In this document: positions 27,340-36,009 of the stretch, one piece after another | How positions within the stretch are numbered: position 1 is the stretch's first letter | Layout: the number at the start of each line of letters is the position of its first letter | DNA from: Bradyrhizobium arachidis | Lineage (GTDB): Bacteria > Pseudomonadota > Alphaproteobacteria > Rhizobiales > Xanthobacteraceae | DNA: 64,000 nt | Reading direction: 5' to 3' | Assembly: GCF_024758505.1 (NCBI RefSeq) | Contig: NZ_CP077970.1 | Coordinates: 7,502,001 to 7,566,000 of the forward strand | Program-made: the position numbers and the translations under genes | Notes under the pieces: model-generated | What the model was told of the DNA's origin: nothing | Database searches by the model: none | What the model saw: the letters and a program-made list of their open reading frames with translations, nothing else

Positions 27340-28151
27340 TGCGTCTGGCAACCTCGTTGCGTACAGCGTTGGCCGCGTCCCTGCTCGCGGCCTTTGCCTT
27401 CGTGCTGATCGGCCCGCTCGCCAACCTCGCGCTCTGGTCCGTGGCCGAGCGCTGGTACACGCCCTACAAACTGCCGGTCACCTACGGCACGCGCTATTGG
27501 GAGCAGGTGTTCCGCCCGACAGGCGACGCCATGGCCTCGCTCGGCACGTCGGTTTGGATCGCGGTACTGACGGTCGTCGTTGCGCTCGCACTCTCGATCC
27601 CGGCCGGCTACGCGCTGGCGCGGCTGAAGCTGCCGGCGCGCGCCTTGTTCATGGTTCTGTTCTTGCTGCCGCAGGCCTTTCCGTCGGTCGCGATCTACAT
27701 CAACGTCGCCCGCGTCTTCTACCAACTCGGCATCAACGGCACGGTCTTCGCCGTGGTGCTCGTCCATGCCGCGCATGGGCTGGTCTATTCGGTCTGGATC
27801 GCGGCCGCCGCCTTCGGCGCCGTCGACAAGGAGCTGGAGCTTGCGGCGCGCAACATCGGCGCCTCGCCGCTCAAGACCTTTTTCTCGGTGACGCTGCCGC
27901 TTGCTGCGCCCGGCATCATCGCCAGCGGCATCTTTGTCTTTCTGGAATCGCTCGACGAGTTCACCGGCACCTTCTTCGTCGGCGTCCCGCAGGTCATGAC
28001 CCTGCCGCTGCTGCTCTACAATGCGGCGATGGGCGGTAACTATCAGGTCGCCTCGATCACGGCGCTGATCCTGCTCGTCCCCTCAGTGCTGTTCATGCTC
28101 TTCATCGAGCGGTTCTTGCGCGCCGACGTTCTGGCCAAGGTTGGCGCCTAG
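27336..28151 (+). CDS. ABC importer permease 2
   Basis: The 271-residue second permease starts with ATGA overlap. Hydrophobic helices start at LRTALAASLLAAFAFVLIGP, and the EAA loop reads DKELELAARNIGASPLKTFF. The C-terminal helix is LILLVPSVLFMLFIERFL. It completes the rightward importer; no further gene follows in the operon and the next gene (CLC channel) is on the other strand. A second plus frame covering 26388-28151 is an ORF-caller fusion of out-of-frame sequence with this gene. Confidence 0.9.
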   Translation: MMRLATSLRTALAASLLAAFAFVLIGPLANLALWSVAERWYTPYKLPVTYGTRYWEQVFRPTGDAMASLGTSVWIAVLTVVVALALSIPAGYALARLKLPARALFMVLFLLPQAFPSVAIYINVARVFYQLGINGTVFAVVLVHAAHGLVYSVWIAAAAFGAVDKELELAARNIGASPLKTFFSVTLPLAAPGIIASGIFVFLESLDEFTGTFFVGVPQVMTLPLLLYNAAMGGNYQVASITALILLVPSVLFMLFIERFLRADVLAKVGA

Positions 28152-28282
28152 GTCAACGGGTCGCATCATTGGGATGTCGAGGCCAAGCGCCTAGCGGTGT
28201 TGAGGTTCATTACAACTGATTCGTCTGTCTATTCGGCCCCATCACCAACGCCGACCTAGCGTAGCGGTGGATGGCACCGAGC

Positions 28283-29611
28283 TCATTTTTGTCTGATTTG
28301 CCGCTCCAAGCGCAGCGTATGCTCGCGCAGGGAATCGTAGATCGGTGCGTTGCGCAACATCATGGGCAGTAGCATCGCCACGAAGCAGGCGCCCAGCATA
28401 GGCAGCAGCATTGTCACGTTACCGGTCATCTCCGCGACGAGAACGATGCCCGTCACCGGCGCACGCACCACGCCGGTGAAGAAGGCGGCCATCCCCACCA
28501 ATGCAAATGCTTCCGGCTGGATAGCAAGCCCTGGGAATACAACGCGGCAAGCCACTCCGAACACCAGCCCGGACTGGGCTCCGAGCACGAGCAAGGGCGC
28601 GAACAGCCCACCTGGGGTGCCGGCCGCGTATGAGAGAGGGCCCAGTCCGAACCGGATCAGGAACGTGAATCCGACGATCGCCAGACTTTCGTGGCCGATC
28701 AATGCGCGCTGTGTGATCTGATCGCCGCCACCGACCAGCTCGGGCGCGAACCAGGCCAAAAAGCCGACACTTGCGCCGATCAATCCGGCGCGGAGCTCGA
28801 TCGGCAACGACCCGAATCGGTCGCGGGCTGCGATGGCCGCGAGCAGGGTGCGATTGTAGGCGACGGCGAGCAGGCCCGCGAGGGCACCCAGAACCAAGAA
28901 GAGCGGCACGGAGGCGGCGGTGGGATAGCTCAGCGGCCCGACCTGGAAGTCGGGCGCGTCGCCGAGAAACAGCCTTGCGACCAGGATCGCTGTTGTCAGC
29001 GCCGCAAGGGCGGCGACGGCAACGCGGTGCTCAAACCTCTGCACAAGCTCCTCCAGCACAAACACGAGCCCGGCAATCGGCGCATTGAATGCCGTTGCCA
29101 GACCGGCGCCGGCGCCGGCCGCCAGCAGCACCCGAGAATCCGCCCAACAGAGCCGGCAGACGCGCGCGACAAAAACCGCGATGCCAGCACCCATCTGGAC
29201 GGTCGGCCCCTCGCGGCCCAGCGCCAGCCCGGAGCCGATCGCCAGGAGTCCGCCGAAGAATTTCACTGGCACCAAACCAAAGGGAGCCGGTGGAATCTGA
29301 TCGTGCAGGACAGCTTCGACATGCGGAATGCCGCTGCCCGACGCGTGTGGCGAGAATTGCCGCACCATCCACGCAGCGACCAGGGTAGCGACAGCGCAAA
29401 CCCCGATGACAACCAAGAATCCCCAGATTGCGTTGCCATGGGCCCAGGCGATCATCGCATCGCGCAGCCGATCGGCTTGCTCGAGCAAGAGCCGGAAGAT
29501 CGCTCCGACCCATCCAGTGGCCGCGCCGACGATGAGGGCCAACGCCGCGAGGCCAACCAGGCTGCAACGTTCGTCCGCGGCTTGTCGGTGGTCGTCGGGG
29601 TTGTGATCCAC
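28283..29611 (-). CDS. CLC-family chloride channel or Cl-/H+ antiporter
   Basis: About 442 residues if the GTG at 29611 is used; the open frame extends to 29839 but the extra N-terminus has no hydrophobic or conserved sequence. Signature motifs in order: GSGIPHVE (anion-site helix), GREGPTVQMGAG (gating Glu), and GGLFAPLLVLGA (GxFxP). There are many hydrophobic helices and no C-terminal CBS domains. Such proteins exchange chloride for protons and help acid tolerance or membrane potential control. Monocistronic. Confidence 0.9.
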   Translation of the reverse strand: MDHNPDDHRQAADERCSLVGLAALALIVGAATGWVGAIFRLLLEQADRLRDAMIAWAHGNAIWGFLVVIGVCAVATLVAAWMVRQFSPHASGSGIPHVEAVLHDQIPPAPFGLVPVKFFGGLLAIGSGLALGREGPTVQMGAGIAVFVARVCRLCWADSRVLLAAGAGAGLATAFNAPIAGLVFVLEELVQRFEHRVAVAALAALTTAILVARLFLGDAPDFQVGPLSYPTAASVPLFLVLGALAGLLAVAYNRTLLAAIAARDRFGSLPIELRAGLIGASVGFLAWFAPELVGGGDQITQRALIGHESLAIVGFTFLIRFGLGPLSYAAGTPGGLFAPLLVLGAQSGLVFGVACRVVFPGLAIQPEAFALVGMAAFFTGVVRAPVTGIVLVAEMTGNVTMLLPMLGACFVAMLLPMMLRNAPIYDSLREHTLRLERQIRQK

Positions 29612-29979
29612 GGCTGGTCGATAATTCTCCAGGTCCCTCGCAAGAAGGCAAGTCTTGTCAAGATTGCCCGCCGCATGTCGCGGAAAAATGCTCCCGACTG
29701 ACCGAATTGGGAGCTGCCTCTCCAATCGACGTACTAAGACGTATCTCAATAAAGGCGCCAGGAAACGCGCTATTCCCGGCCATATCGCGCGCGCACCCGA
29801 GAACGCGTGGCATGGCGTCCCCCAAAAGGGCGCGAGCAATCTAATGCTCGAGACCTTTGCGTCTTTCGAGCAGACTCCAAGCGCACACCCAACACCCCGC
29901 GCTTGCGGCGCGGCGCTCGATTGATATGTGCTAAGCTTGCTTCATCATACTATGATTGATCAGGCTACGGGAGAGCATT

Positions 29980-30735
29980 GTGAGACGACGCGAGTTCATC
30001 GCGCTCGTCGGCAGCGCGGCGGCAATCCGACCGCTCGGCGCGCGCGCAGAGCGCCCGCCGGAGCGCATCCTCTATTTCACATACTCGGCCGGCTACCGGC
30101 ACGACGTTATACCGCTTTCGAAGACAATCTTGACACAGCTTGGAAGGAACTCCGGTATCTTTGAGGTCACTGCAACGGAAGACACCTCTGAATTTTCGAC
30201 CGAAAACCTCGAAGGCTACGCCGCGGTGATGTTCTATACATCCGGAGAACTTCCCATGAGCGGCGTCGAAAAGAGAGCTCTTCTCAACTTTGTCCGCTCC
30301 GGCCGCGGGTTCCTCGGGGTTCATTCGGCCACGGACACGTTCTACACTTGGCCGGACTATCTCGATCTGGTCGGGGGCTATTTTGGTGGTCATCCATGGC
30401 ATCAGGCGGTGACTATCGAGGTGGTTGATGCTGGCGATCCACTGGTGGCGTTTCTCGGGCAGTCGTTGCAAGTCGAGGATGAGATTTACCAAATCAGCGA
30501 CTTCGACTACCGTGGATCACACGTCCTCCTGCGCCTCGACCCAAGCTCGGTGGATCTTAGCAAGGCCGGTGTGCATCAACGATTTTATGGTTGGCCTCTC
30601 GCCTGGACCCGAGTCTTCGGCCAGGGACGTGTCTTCTATACGGCGCTTGGCCACGAGGCTTCAGTCTGGCACGACGTCCGCTACCAGCAAATCCTTACGA
30701 ACGCTATCCTCTGGTCTACGCGAAAGTTGCCCTAG
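29980..30735 (+). CDS. ThuA-like domain protein with Tat-type signal
   Basis: About 251 residues from the GTG at 29980 (GGGAGAG upstream), giving a start VRRREFIALVGSAAAIRPLG that resembles a twin-arginine leader cut after ARA. The mature part shows the ThuA/GATase-like fold: ILYFTYSAGYRHDVIPLS, a ..SGRGFLGVHSATDTFYTW motif, then GGYFGGHPWHQ and GRVFYTALGHEASVWHD. ThuA-like domains occur in sugar-metabolism enzymes, including the trehalose-utilisation protein ThuA, and in secreted glycan-acting proteins; the exact reaction is unknown. It stands alone. Confidence 0.82.
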   Translation: MRRREFIALVGSAAAIRPLGARAERPPERILYFTYSAGYRHDVIPLSKTILTQLGRNSGIFEVTATEDTSEFSTENLEGYAAVMFYTSGELPMSGVEKRALLNFVRSGRGFLGVHSATDTFYTWPDYLDLVGGYFGGHPWHQAVTIEVVDAGDPLVAFLGQSLQVEDEIYQISDFDYRGSHVLLRLDPSSVDLSKAGVHQRFYGWPLAWTRVFGQGRVFYTALGHEASVWHDVRYQQILTNAILWSTRKLP

Positions 30736-30922
30736 GAGTCGAAGGCGCTAGGCGCAACGCTATCGAAATCCGGCGAGCATTGGCTGCGGATTATCCGGCA
30801 ATACGCCGGGGATCAGCCGCAAGTAGCCGGCGTAGCGGTTGCCGCGCGGAAGAGCGCGAGAACCGCGGCTTCGTTCGCGGTCGGGCTGTAGAGATTAAAA
30901 AAGGAGAACACCAGCCGCCGAC

Positions 30923-31132
30923 CTACTTGATGTCGATCATCCGCTGCTTGTTAACCCGCAAGCGACGGACGTAATAGCCTTGTCTCTGAACGGCTGACCT
31001 GATCTCGTCGCTTACTTTGAGAATTCGTTTTCTCCTCTTGCGCCATTTATTTGCGGAGTAAGCCGCGGGTATCGCACAGCCTGTGCTTAGAACGAGCAAA
31101 TCGCGCCTCCCACTGCGATAGACATCAAACAT
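30923..31132 (-). CDS. Small basic hypothetical protein, 69 residues
   Basis: The ATG at 31132 gives [20 protein letters not shown] followed by [20 protein letters not shown] and [15 protein letters not shown]. It is strongly basic. Small proteins with this FDVYRxGxRDLLVL and KVSDEIxxAVxxQGYY pattern recur in Bradyrhizobium-type genomes (recalled, not searched). An unusually AT-rich stretch lies directly upstream and probably holds its promoter. Confidence 0.7.
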   Translation of the reverse strand: MFDVYRSGRRDLLVLSTGCAIPAAYSANKWRKRRKRILKVSDEIRSAVQRQGYYVRRLRVNKQRMIDIK

Positions 31133-31573
31133 TTGTCTCCCCCTGATTATATCGGAATAAACACGCAATATATTTCTGTCATTCTGATCAACTACCTTAT
31201 TATCTTAAATTGCCGCGCGGGTTGTAAATGTGCAACGCTCGCCATTTTCTGCTTCGCCGCGTTCTGGATAGGAACGAACCCGATGCGAGCCCCGGGCAGA
31301 TCGTGCCTTAGCCCAGCGAAGCCGTTGAACGGCAGCCATGTTTGGCCGATTTCTATCCACCCGACCCAGATGACGAAGGGAATTAGGATTTACTAAAGCC
31401 GCTTCGAATAACGCGACGGAGCCGACCGCACAAACCAAACGGATGCTGCTCCTTCGCGAGATCAGGAATCAGCGCCTCGTCAGTGGACCGATGCGCCGGC
31501 CGCGCTGAAAGATGCCCTAGAGACGCGGTCATCCAGCGCGCCAATACTGTCTCTTCGCCGCTTCGCTCGCAGA
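31133..31573. other. Gene-free stretch with AT-rich head
   Basis: 31127-31215 is markedly AT-rich for this genome (runs such as CAATATATTTCT and TTATTATCTTAAATT), probably promoter DNA for the leftward gene. The rest shows nothing recognisable. Confidence 0.45.
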
Positions 31574-32470
31574 CTACAGATCTGGCTTTGTCCGGCCCGG
31601 AACACGTCTGGGCGATACAATTGTTCGTCGCTCGACTTGTGCTTTGGCGTCCAGGACCTTGTCGCCAGCCCGTGCGGCCCGCGGCGGGCGTATCCGGTCC
31701 GAAATGCTGGTGCCCCTCCCCAGCACTCCGATCGGCAGGCCATCTGGACCAACACTGCTGTTTCCTTGAGCCTGTGCTGCGGCCGGTGGGGATCTGTTTC
31801 GGGAGGGCGCTGAGCCAATGGCTATCTGATCCTCATTGCTCGTGCCGGTCCCAAGCGCGCCGATCGGCAGTCCATTTTGAGCGTGACCAATCCCGGCATT
31901 TCTTGCGGCCTGGGCTGCCGCCCGCGACTTGGCCGGCGTGGCGGGCTGAACGTTCGGATTTGTCGGTTGGCCGGTGGTGCCCGCACTTCCGCCGGTGGCG
32001 ATGTCTTTCGTCCCCATCCCTGGGGGCGCTGCTGCCGGTGGGGATCTGTTTCGGGAGGGCGCTGAGCCAATGGCTATCTGATCCTCATTGCTCGTGCCGG
32101 TCCCAAGCGCGCCGATCGGCAGTCCATTTTGAGCGTGACCAACCCCGGCATTTCTTGCGGCCTGGGCTGCCGCCCGCGACTTGGCCGGCGTCGCGGGCTG
32201 AACGTTCGGATTTGTCGGTTGGCCGTTGGTGCCCAGATTTCCGCCGGTGGCGGCATCTTTCGTACCCATCCCTGGGGGCGCTGTCGGACCCGCGTTGCCT
32301 GCGCTCGTCCCCATTCCAGAAGGTGCCGACGCGCCAGCGCTGGCGCTACTCGCCCCCGTCCCCGTGCCCGCTCCCGCGGAGCCCGCATTAGCGCCGTCTC
32401 TTGGCGCGAGGATCACCAGTGATGTGCTTGCGACAATGGCGGCCATTACTAAAGGGATGGCATGGGGCAT
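31574..32470 (-). CDS. Exported low-complexity repeat protein
   Basis: The 298-residue protein has an N-terminal signal (MPHAIPLVMAAIVASTSLVI). Then come Gly/Ala/Ser/Thr-rich sequence and two near-identical 84-residue units (PPGMGTKD.A.TGG through GSAPSRNRSPPAAA) created by a 252-bp tandem duplication. A partial third unit (NGLPIGALGTGTS versus DGLPIGVLGRGTS) and a basic C-terminus follow. No known domain. Probably periplasmic or surface-exposed. Confidence 0.62.
   Translation of the reverse strand: MPHAIPLVMAAIVASTSLVILAPRDGANAGSAGAGTGTGASSASAGASAPSGMGTSAGNAGPTAPPGMGTKDAATGGNLGTNGQPTNPNVQPATPAKSRAAAQAARNAGVGHAQNGLPIGALGTGTSNEDQIAIGSAPSRNRSPPAAAPPGMGTKDIATGGSAGTTGQPTNPNVQPATPAKSRAAAQAARNAGIGHAQNGLPIGALGTGTSNEDQIAIGSAPSRNRSPPAAAQAQGNSSVGPDGLPIGVLGRGTSISDRIRPPRAARAGDKVLDAKAQVERRTIVSPRRVPGRTKPDL
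31780..32283. repeat. 252-bp perfect-looking tandem duplication
   Basis: Two copies, about 31780-32031 and 32032-32283, differ at only a few positions (for example TCCCGG/CCCCGG and GTCCCC/GTACCC). They code the two 84-residue units of the surrounding gene. The near-identity indicates a recent event or ongoing homogenisation. Confidence 0.85.
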
Positions 32471-33287
32471 CGGACAATCTCCTTTGCCAAACTTCTATTA
32501 ACCATGACGCCGCAACGCGAGTTCCTGCTGGCGGTGACTATTTCGGCAGCCACAATACGGCTTTGCACCAATTCCCTGCTTACAGGGAATTTTGCAGGGA
32601 AATACGCTGCCACTGCGGCCTATAGAGGGAGGAAAAATGCGAAATCGCCGTGTGAATCCAACACGATCGCGATGACGGATGCACAGACCAGAAACAGGGA
32701 AATTACGGCGGCGATCAGGGATTGGGCGCGCCATTAGCAGGGAATCGGTCAGCGTCCATTCCTGGCGCACTTCTCCTGTGGTCCGTAAACACGATCTGTT
32801 CTCGCTCTCGATTTGCAAATTCAGGACAAGCGAGAAGGCAGATGAGACTCGATCGCGGAGCCGAGCTTTCCGGCGGGCGCATCACTTGACGCGGGAAGCG
32901 TGCGACTTGAATCAGCGGCAGTATTGCGAGGCGCCTCGCCTCCCACAGGCGTTTGGCGACGCGCAAGGGTCCAAAGCCGAGCCGCAGCCGCCTTCGTCGC
33001 CCGGAGGTCGATCGTTCCGCAACAGCGCGGGGCGTCATCGGCGGAGTCCGCTGTGGCGCGCACAACTCGGACATCACTCCGTGTCCGAAAGGGTCCGCTA
33101 ACAGACCGTCTGCCGTGACCTGAACCAGATACGGTCTGCTCACGGAAAGGACGTGAGCGAAGTTGTGGAGAGCATCGCCGCATTAACCCTGTCGGCAAAT
33201 GATCCGTCGTGGGCCGGCTGCCGCCGACAAGTTGCCGTATTGGAGCGGAGAATTTTCAGCGGCACTAACTCAGGTTAGAGGCGCACT
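32471..33287. other. Gene-free stretch with CAGGGAA repeats
   Basis: About 800 bp. A perfect 9-bp hairpin AATTCCCTG/CAGGGAATT (32570-32578, 32583-32591) is followed by further CAGGGAA copies at 32594, 32695 and 32738, the plus strand translating to REITAAIRDWARH and LLTGNFAGKYAAT peptides. These look like remnants of a dispersed repetitive family. The dispersed repeat copy B lies at 32895-33045. Confidence 0.5.
32895..33045. repeat. Dispersed degenerate repeat, copy B
   Basis: It resembles 11620-11775 in the same orientation, sharing the GCCGCCTTCGTCGCCC block and GATCGTTCCGCAACAGCGCG. It contains no intact gene. Confidence 0.6.
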
Positions 33288-33791
33288 ATGCTTAGAATGG
33301 CGTTGTTGGGCCTCCTTATCTTGTTGGGTGTAGGAGTGCTGTCAGCAATGGAGCTGAGAGCTCCACCGCGTCGCGCAGTCGCGATCGTCCAACCGCTTGC
33401 CCCGACACAGGCTGCTTTGGTCGAAGATCGTATTGCCGGGCAAAACGCGGGCATTTCTGCTTCGCATGACGCGTTGGCGAAGGCCGATCGCCTTGAAGTT
33501 ATCGCTGTGAGCAGCGAGATGCCGACAGAGGCTGCTTTGGTCGAAGATCGTATTGCTCCGCCAGAAGACATTGGTATCGGTTCGTCGGAGCCGAAGCCGA
33601 TCGCCCGTCATCGGCACAATTCGAAGAAGATCGCGACCGCTGAGCGTCCCAAGCCGAAGCCAAAGTCAACCGTTATCAAGCGAACTGCCATTTTCCCGCG
33701 TTCAAAGGCCGCCAGCGATACCGAGCCCTGTCGGCTCAAGGCGTTTGGTGGCTTGCGCAAGGCATTGAATTTGGCCGGCTGCGAAATCTGA
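33288..33791 (+). CDS. Membrane-anchored basic hypothetical protein
   Basis: The 167-residue protein starts MLRMALLGLLILLGVGVLSA, an uncleaved anchor or signal. A duplicated TxAALVEDRIA motif follows (near residues 41-51 and 79-89; the DNA repeats GCTTTGGTCGAAGATCGTAT), then a Lys/Pro-rich linker (ERPKPKPKSTVIKRT) and a short C-terminus with two cysteines. It is probably periplasmic. No family recognised. Confidence 0.68.
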   Translation: MLRMALLGLLILLGVGVLSAMELRAPPRRAVAIVQPLAPTQAALVEDRIAGQNAGISASHDALAKADRLEVIAVSSEMPTEAALVEDRIAPPEDIGIGSSEPKPIARHRHNSKKIATAERPKPKPKSTVIKRTAIFPRSKAASDTEPCRLKAFGGLRKALNLAGCEI

Positions 33792-34210
33792 GCCCCCTCT
33801 GAATGTGGCAGATCGAAGTCGAACAATCTGTATTCGTGGTCCGCCGTGGGTCAGAAGCGGGAATCTGGGCTGCTAAGTGCTTGGTCCGCTCTGTCTCTGA
33901 TAGCGCGCATGCCAGAGTTTCCGCTGCGAAGCGGCCCAGAGTCAAAGGCTGCCTCGGCAGCCTGCATGATCTCGATCGACTCACCTCCGGAAGCAGACGT
34001 CGCGAGGCTCTGTGCGAAGGTCCGAGATGGGTCAAAAGCAGCGGTCGGCCTATCAGTCGGGCGGCGTCCGGCTTCCCTCAGATAGCAGACGTGGCGACGG
34101 CTCTCGTGGTGTTTAGCTTGGGGCCAGAAACCGACATCAGCCCACGGCTCCGGTGAGGTGAGTATTTGATCAAGATGGTCACCCCCAGCCCAAAGCTGAC
34201 CTAGCGGCTT
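33792..34210. other. Gene-free stretch with GQKR-type repeats
   Basis: The plus strand contains GGGTCAGAAGCGGGA near 33848 and GGGTCAAAAGCAGCG near 34026, two decayed copies of the GQKR-coding repeat family. No intact gene. Confidence 0.5.
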
Positions 34211-35725
34211 TCAAACCGCGAGACGATTTAACGGAACGCTCAGCGTCAATCTAAGGCCATTTCGCCGCCAGTCGTGCTCAATCGTCCCTCCAAGCTCGGA
34301 GGTCACACTGCGCTCGGCAAGGATGCTGCCAAATCCACGAGTCTGCGGCGTCACGTCGATCACGGGACCGCCCGTTTCGTCCCATTCAAGGTGGAAGTTG
34401 TCTTGGCTCGCTCCCCAAGTGACATGAATTGAACCGTTCGGTCGGGAGAGCGCCCCGTACTTGACCGCATTCGTCGCAGTCTCATGCAACGCAAGAGCAA
34501 GGCCGGTCACGGCCTTCGCCCCGACACTCACATCCGGTCCACTTAAAACGATGCGGTCAGGCGAGCCGTCTTCGTAGGGCTGCAAGACTGTGCGCACCAG
34601 CGCATCCACTGTCGTCCGCTGGCTTTCGTGTTCCGTACCCATGATACCAGGCCGAACAAGGTCCTTGGCTCGCAACAGAGCATCCATCCGACCACGAAGA
34701 GCCTGCGCCATCTCCTGTGGCGTGCGGGCAGACCGGGCGCTCAGACTTATCATCGAGTGAAAGTTGGCGAAAATGTTCTTCACCCGATGGTCAGCTTCGC
34801 GGGCGAGCAACCGTTGGCGCTCTTGCGCGTTCTTCTGACTGGTTACGTCCACCACCACGCCGACAAAACGATCCGGCTTTCCATCCTCGCCATACAAGCA
34901 CTCGCCACGTGCCTCGACCCACCGGGTACTTCCGTCCTTTTGCACCAGCCGATATTCCTGAGCATACCTTTCTCGCGTTGTTACGGTGTGGTCGAGGGCA
35001 GCAGCGATCCGCTCAACATCCTCTGGATGAATGCCCGCAAGGTACTCCGCCAACGGCGCGCCTTTCTCTCCCTTTGCAGGATCGACCGAGAACATTTCTG
35101 CAAAGCGAGCGTCGGAATAGAAGGTGTCGGACTGCACGTGCCAGTCGAAGGTGCCTACCATCCCAGCTGCACTGAGAGCTTGGGTCAACCGTTCCTGTGC
35201 TCTAGCCAGCTCTGCTTGTGCGACAACTCGTTCTGTCGTCTCGCTCACGATGCACAAGACGCCACCGACTTCACCCGTCTCGCTCTGAACCGGAGAGTAA
35301 GAGATGTCAAAAAAGACGTTCTCCGGGTAACCGTGGCGCTCGATGTAAAAGGGGCGGTCCTTGGCGAATACGGTCTCGCCCGTATTGAACACCCGCTGTA
35401 GGAGCGGCTCTAGATCGTCCCATAGCTCGGTCCAGCTTTCCTGGGCGGGTCGCCCGAGTGCTCGCGGATGCTTGTCACCGATAGTGGGTGCATAAGCATC
35501 GTTGTATAGGGCCACGAAGTTTGGGCCCCAGAACAGCACGATTTGTGCTTTGGCGGGCAGCAGCAGATTGACTGCGGACTTGAGGTGCCCAGGCCAACCC
35601 GCGATAGGTCCTAGTTCGGTCATGGACCAATCTAGCGCGCGTATAAGGCCAGCCAATTCGCCGCTACCGTGTGGGAAGCCGGTCTCGCATTCTCCACTCG
35701 AAGGCTTCTCGCGACTGTTGCCCAT
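34211..35725 (-). CDS. HWE-family sensor histidine kinase with two PAS domains
   Basis: About 504 residues from the ATG at 35725 (MGNSREKPSSGECETGFPHG); AGGTG lies just upstream. The N-terminal PAS-like region (about 30-150; DWSMTELGPIAGWPGHLKSA) is followed by a second PAS/PAC (about 165-300; GTFDWHVQSD, STRWVEARGECLYGEDGKP). The kinase core has phospho-accepting His in READHRVKNIFA near 312 and the N box ALHETATNAVKYGALS. The WxE-type motif FHLEWDETGGP and the G box GFGSILAERS define the HWE group. No transmembrane segments, so it is cytosolic. No partner response regulator is adjacent, as is usual for HWE kinases. Confidence 0.9.
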   Translation of the reverse strand: MGNSREKPSSGECETGFPHGSGELAGLIRALDWSMTELGPIAGWPGHLKSAVNLLLPAKAQIVLFWGPNFVALYNDAYAPTIGDKHPRALGRPAQESWTELWDDLEPLLQRVFNTGETVFAKDRPFYIERHGYPENVFFDISYSPVQSETGEVGGVLCIVSETTERVVAQAELARAQERLTQALSAAGMVGTFDWHVQSDTFYSDARFAEMFSVDPAKGEKGAPLAEYLAGIHPEDVERIAAALDHTVTTRERYAQEYRLVQKDGSTRWVEARGECLYGEDGKPDRFVGVVVDVTSQKNAQERQRLLAREADHRVKNIFANFHSMISLSARSARTPQEMAQALRGRMDALLRAKDLVRPGIMGTEHESQRTTVDALVRTVLQPYEDGSPDRIVLSGPDVSVGAKAVTGLALALHETATNAVKYGALSRPNGSIHVTWGASQDNFHLEWDETGGPVIDVTPQTRGFGSILAERSVTSELGGTIEHDWRRNGLRLTLSVPLNRLAV

Positions 35726-35809
35726 AGCACCTAGGCAAACAAATTTTCTGCCGTGACACAAGGCTCTGAGCGGGGTAGCTGGGCGTTTGCAAGCATAACA
35801 GGGGCGGCT

Positions 35810-36004
35810 TTGGGTCAGAAGCGCCCTTTGGATGTTCGTCCCTTGGCTTCTGGTCTACCCCAACGAGCCGACATTTCAGGGACTCGTCTGGAGTTCGCCA
35901 TTGGGCCATGTGTGGACGGCTCCGGGTTGGCAAGAAGAATCTTCACTTTGCGGCGCGTTGGTCGGAGCGGCCATGTGTTCGGCCTGTTTGTGCGGCTCAC
36001 ATGA
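35810..36004 (+). repeat. GQKR/PKAD-type degenerate repeat
   Basis: The plus strand translates to ALGQKRPLDVRPLASGLPQR followed by ADIS, close to the LGQKR...LPPKADI peptides found repeatedly as short spurious ORFs in Bradyrhizobium-type genomes. It is the best-preserved copy in this window. It abuts the IS110 element. Confidence 0.55.
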
Positions 36005-36009
36005 CCGCT

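Noticed and set aside
26388..27340. Plus-strand frame starting MVGLDPTIPSPC before the second permease
   Set aside because: It translates the REP-like palindromes and the first permease gene out of frame.
28691..29701. 336-residue plus-strand frame opposite the CLC gene
   Set aside because: Antisense shadow; polar low-complexity composition.
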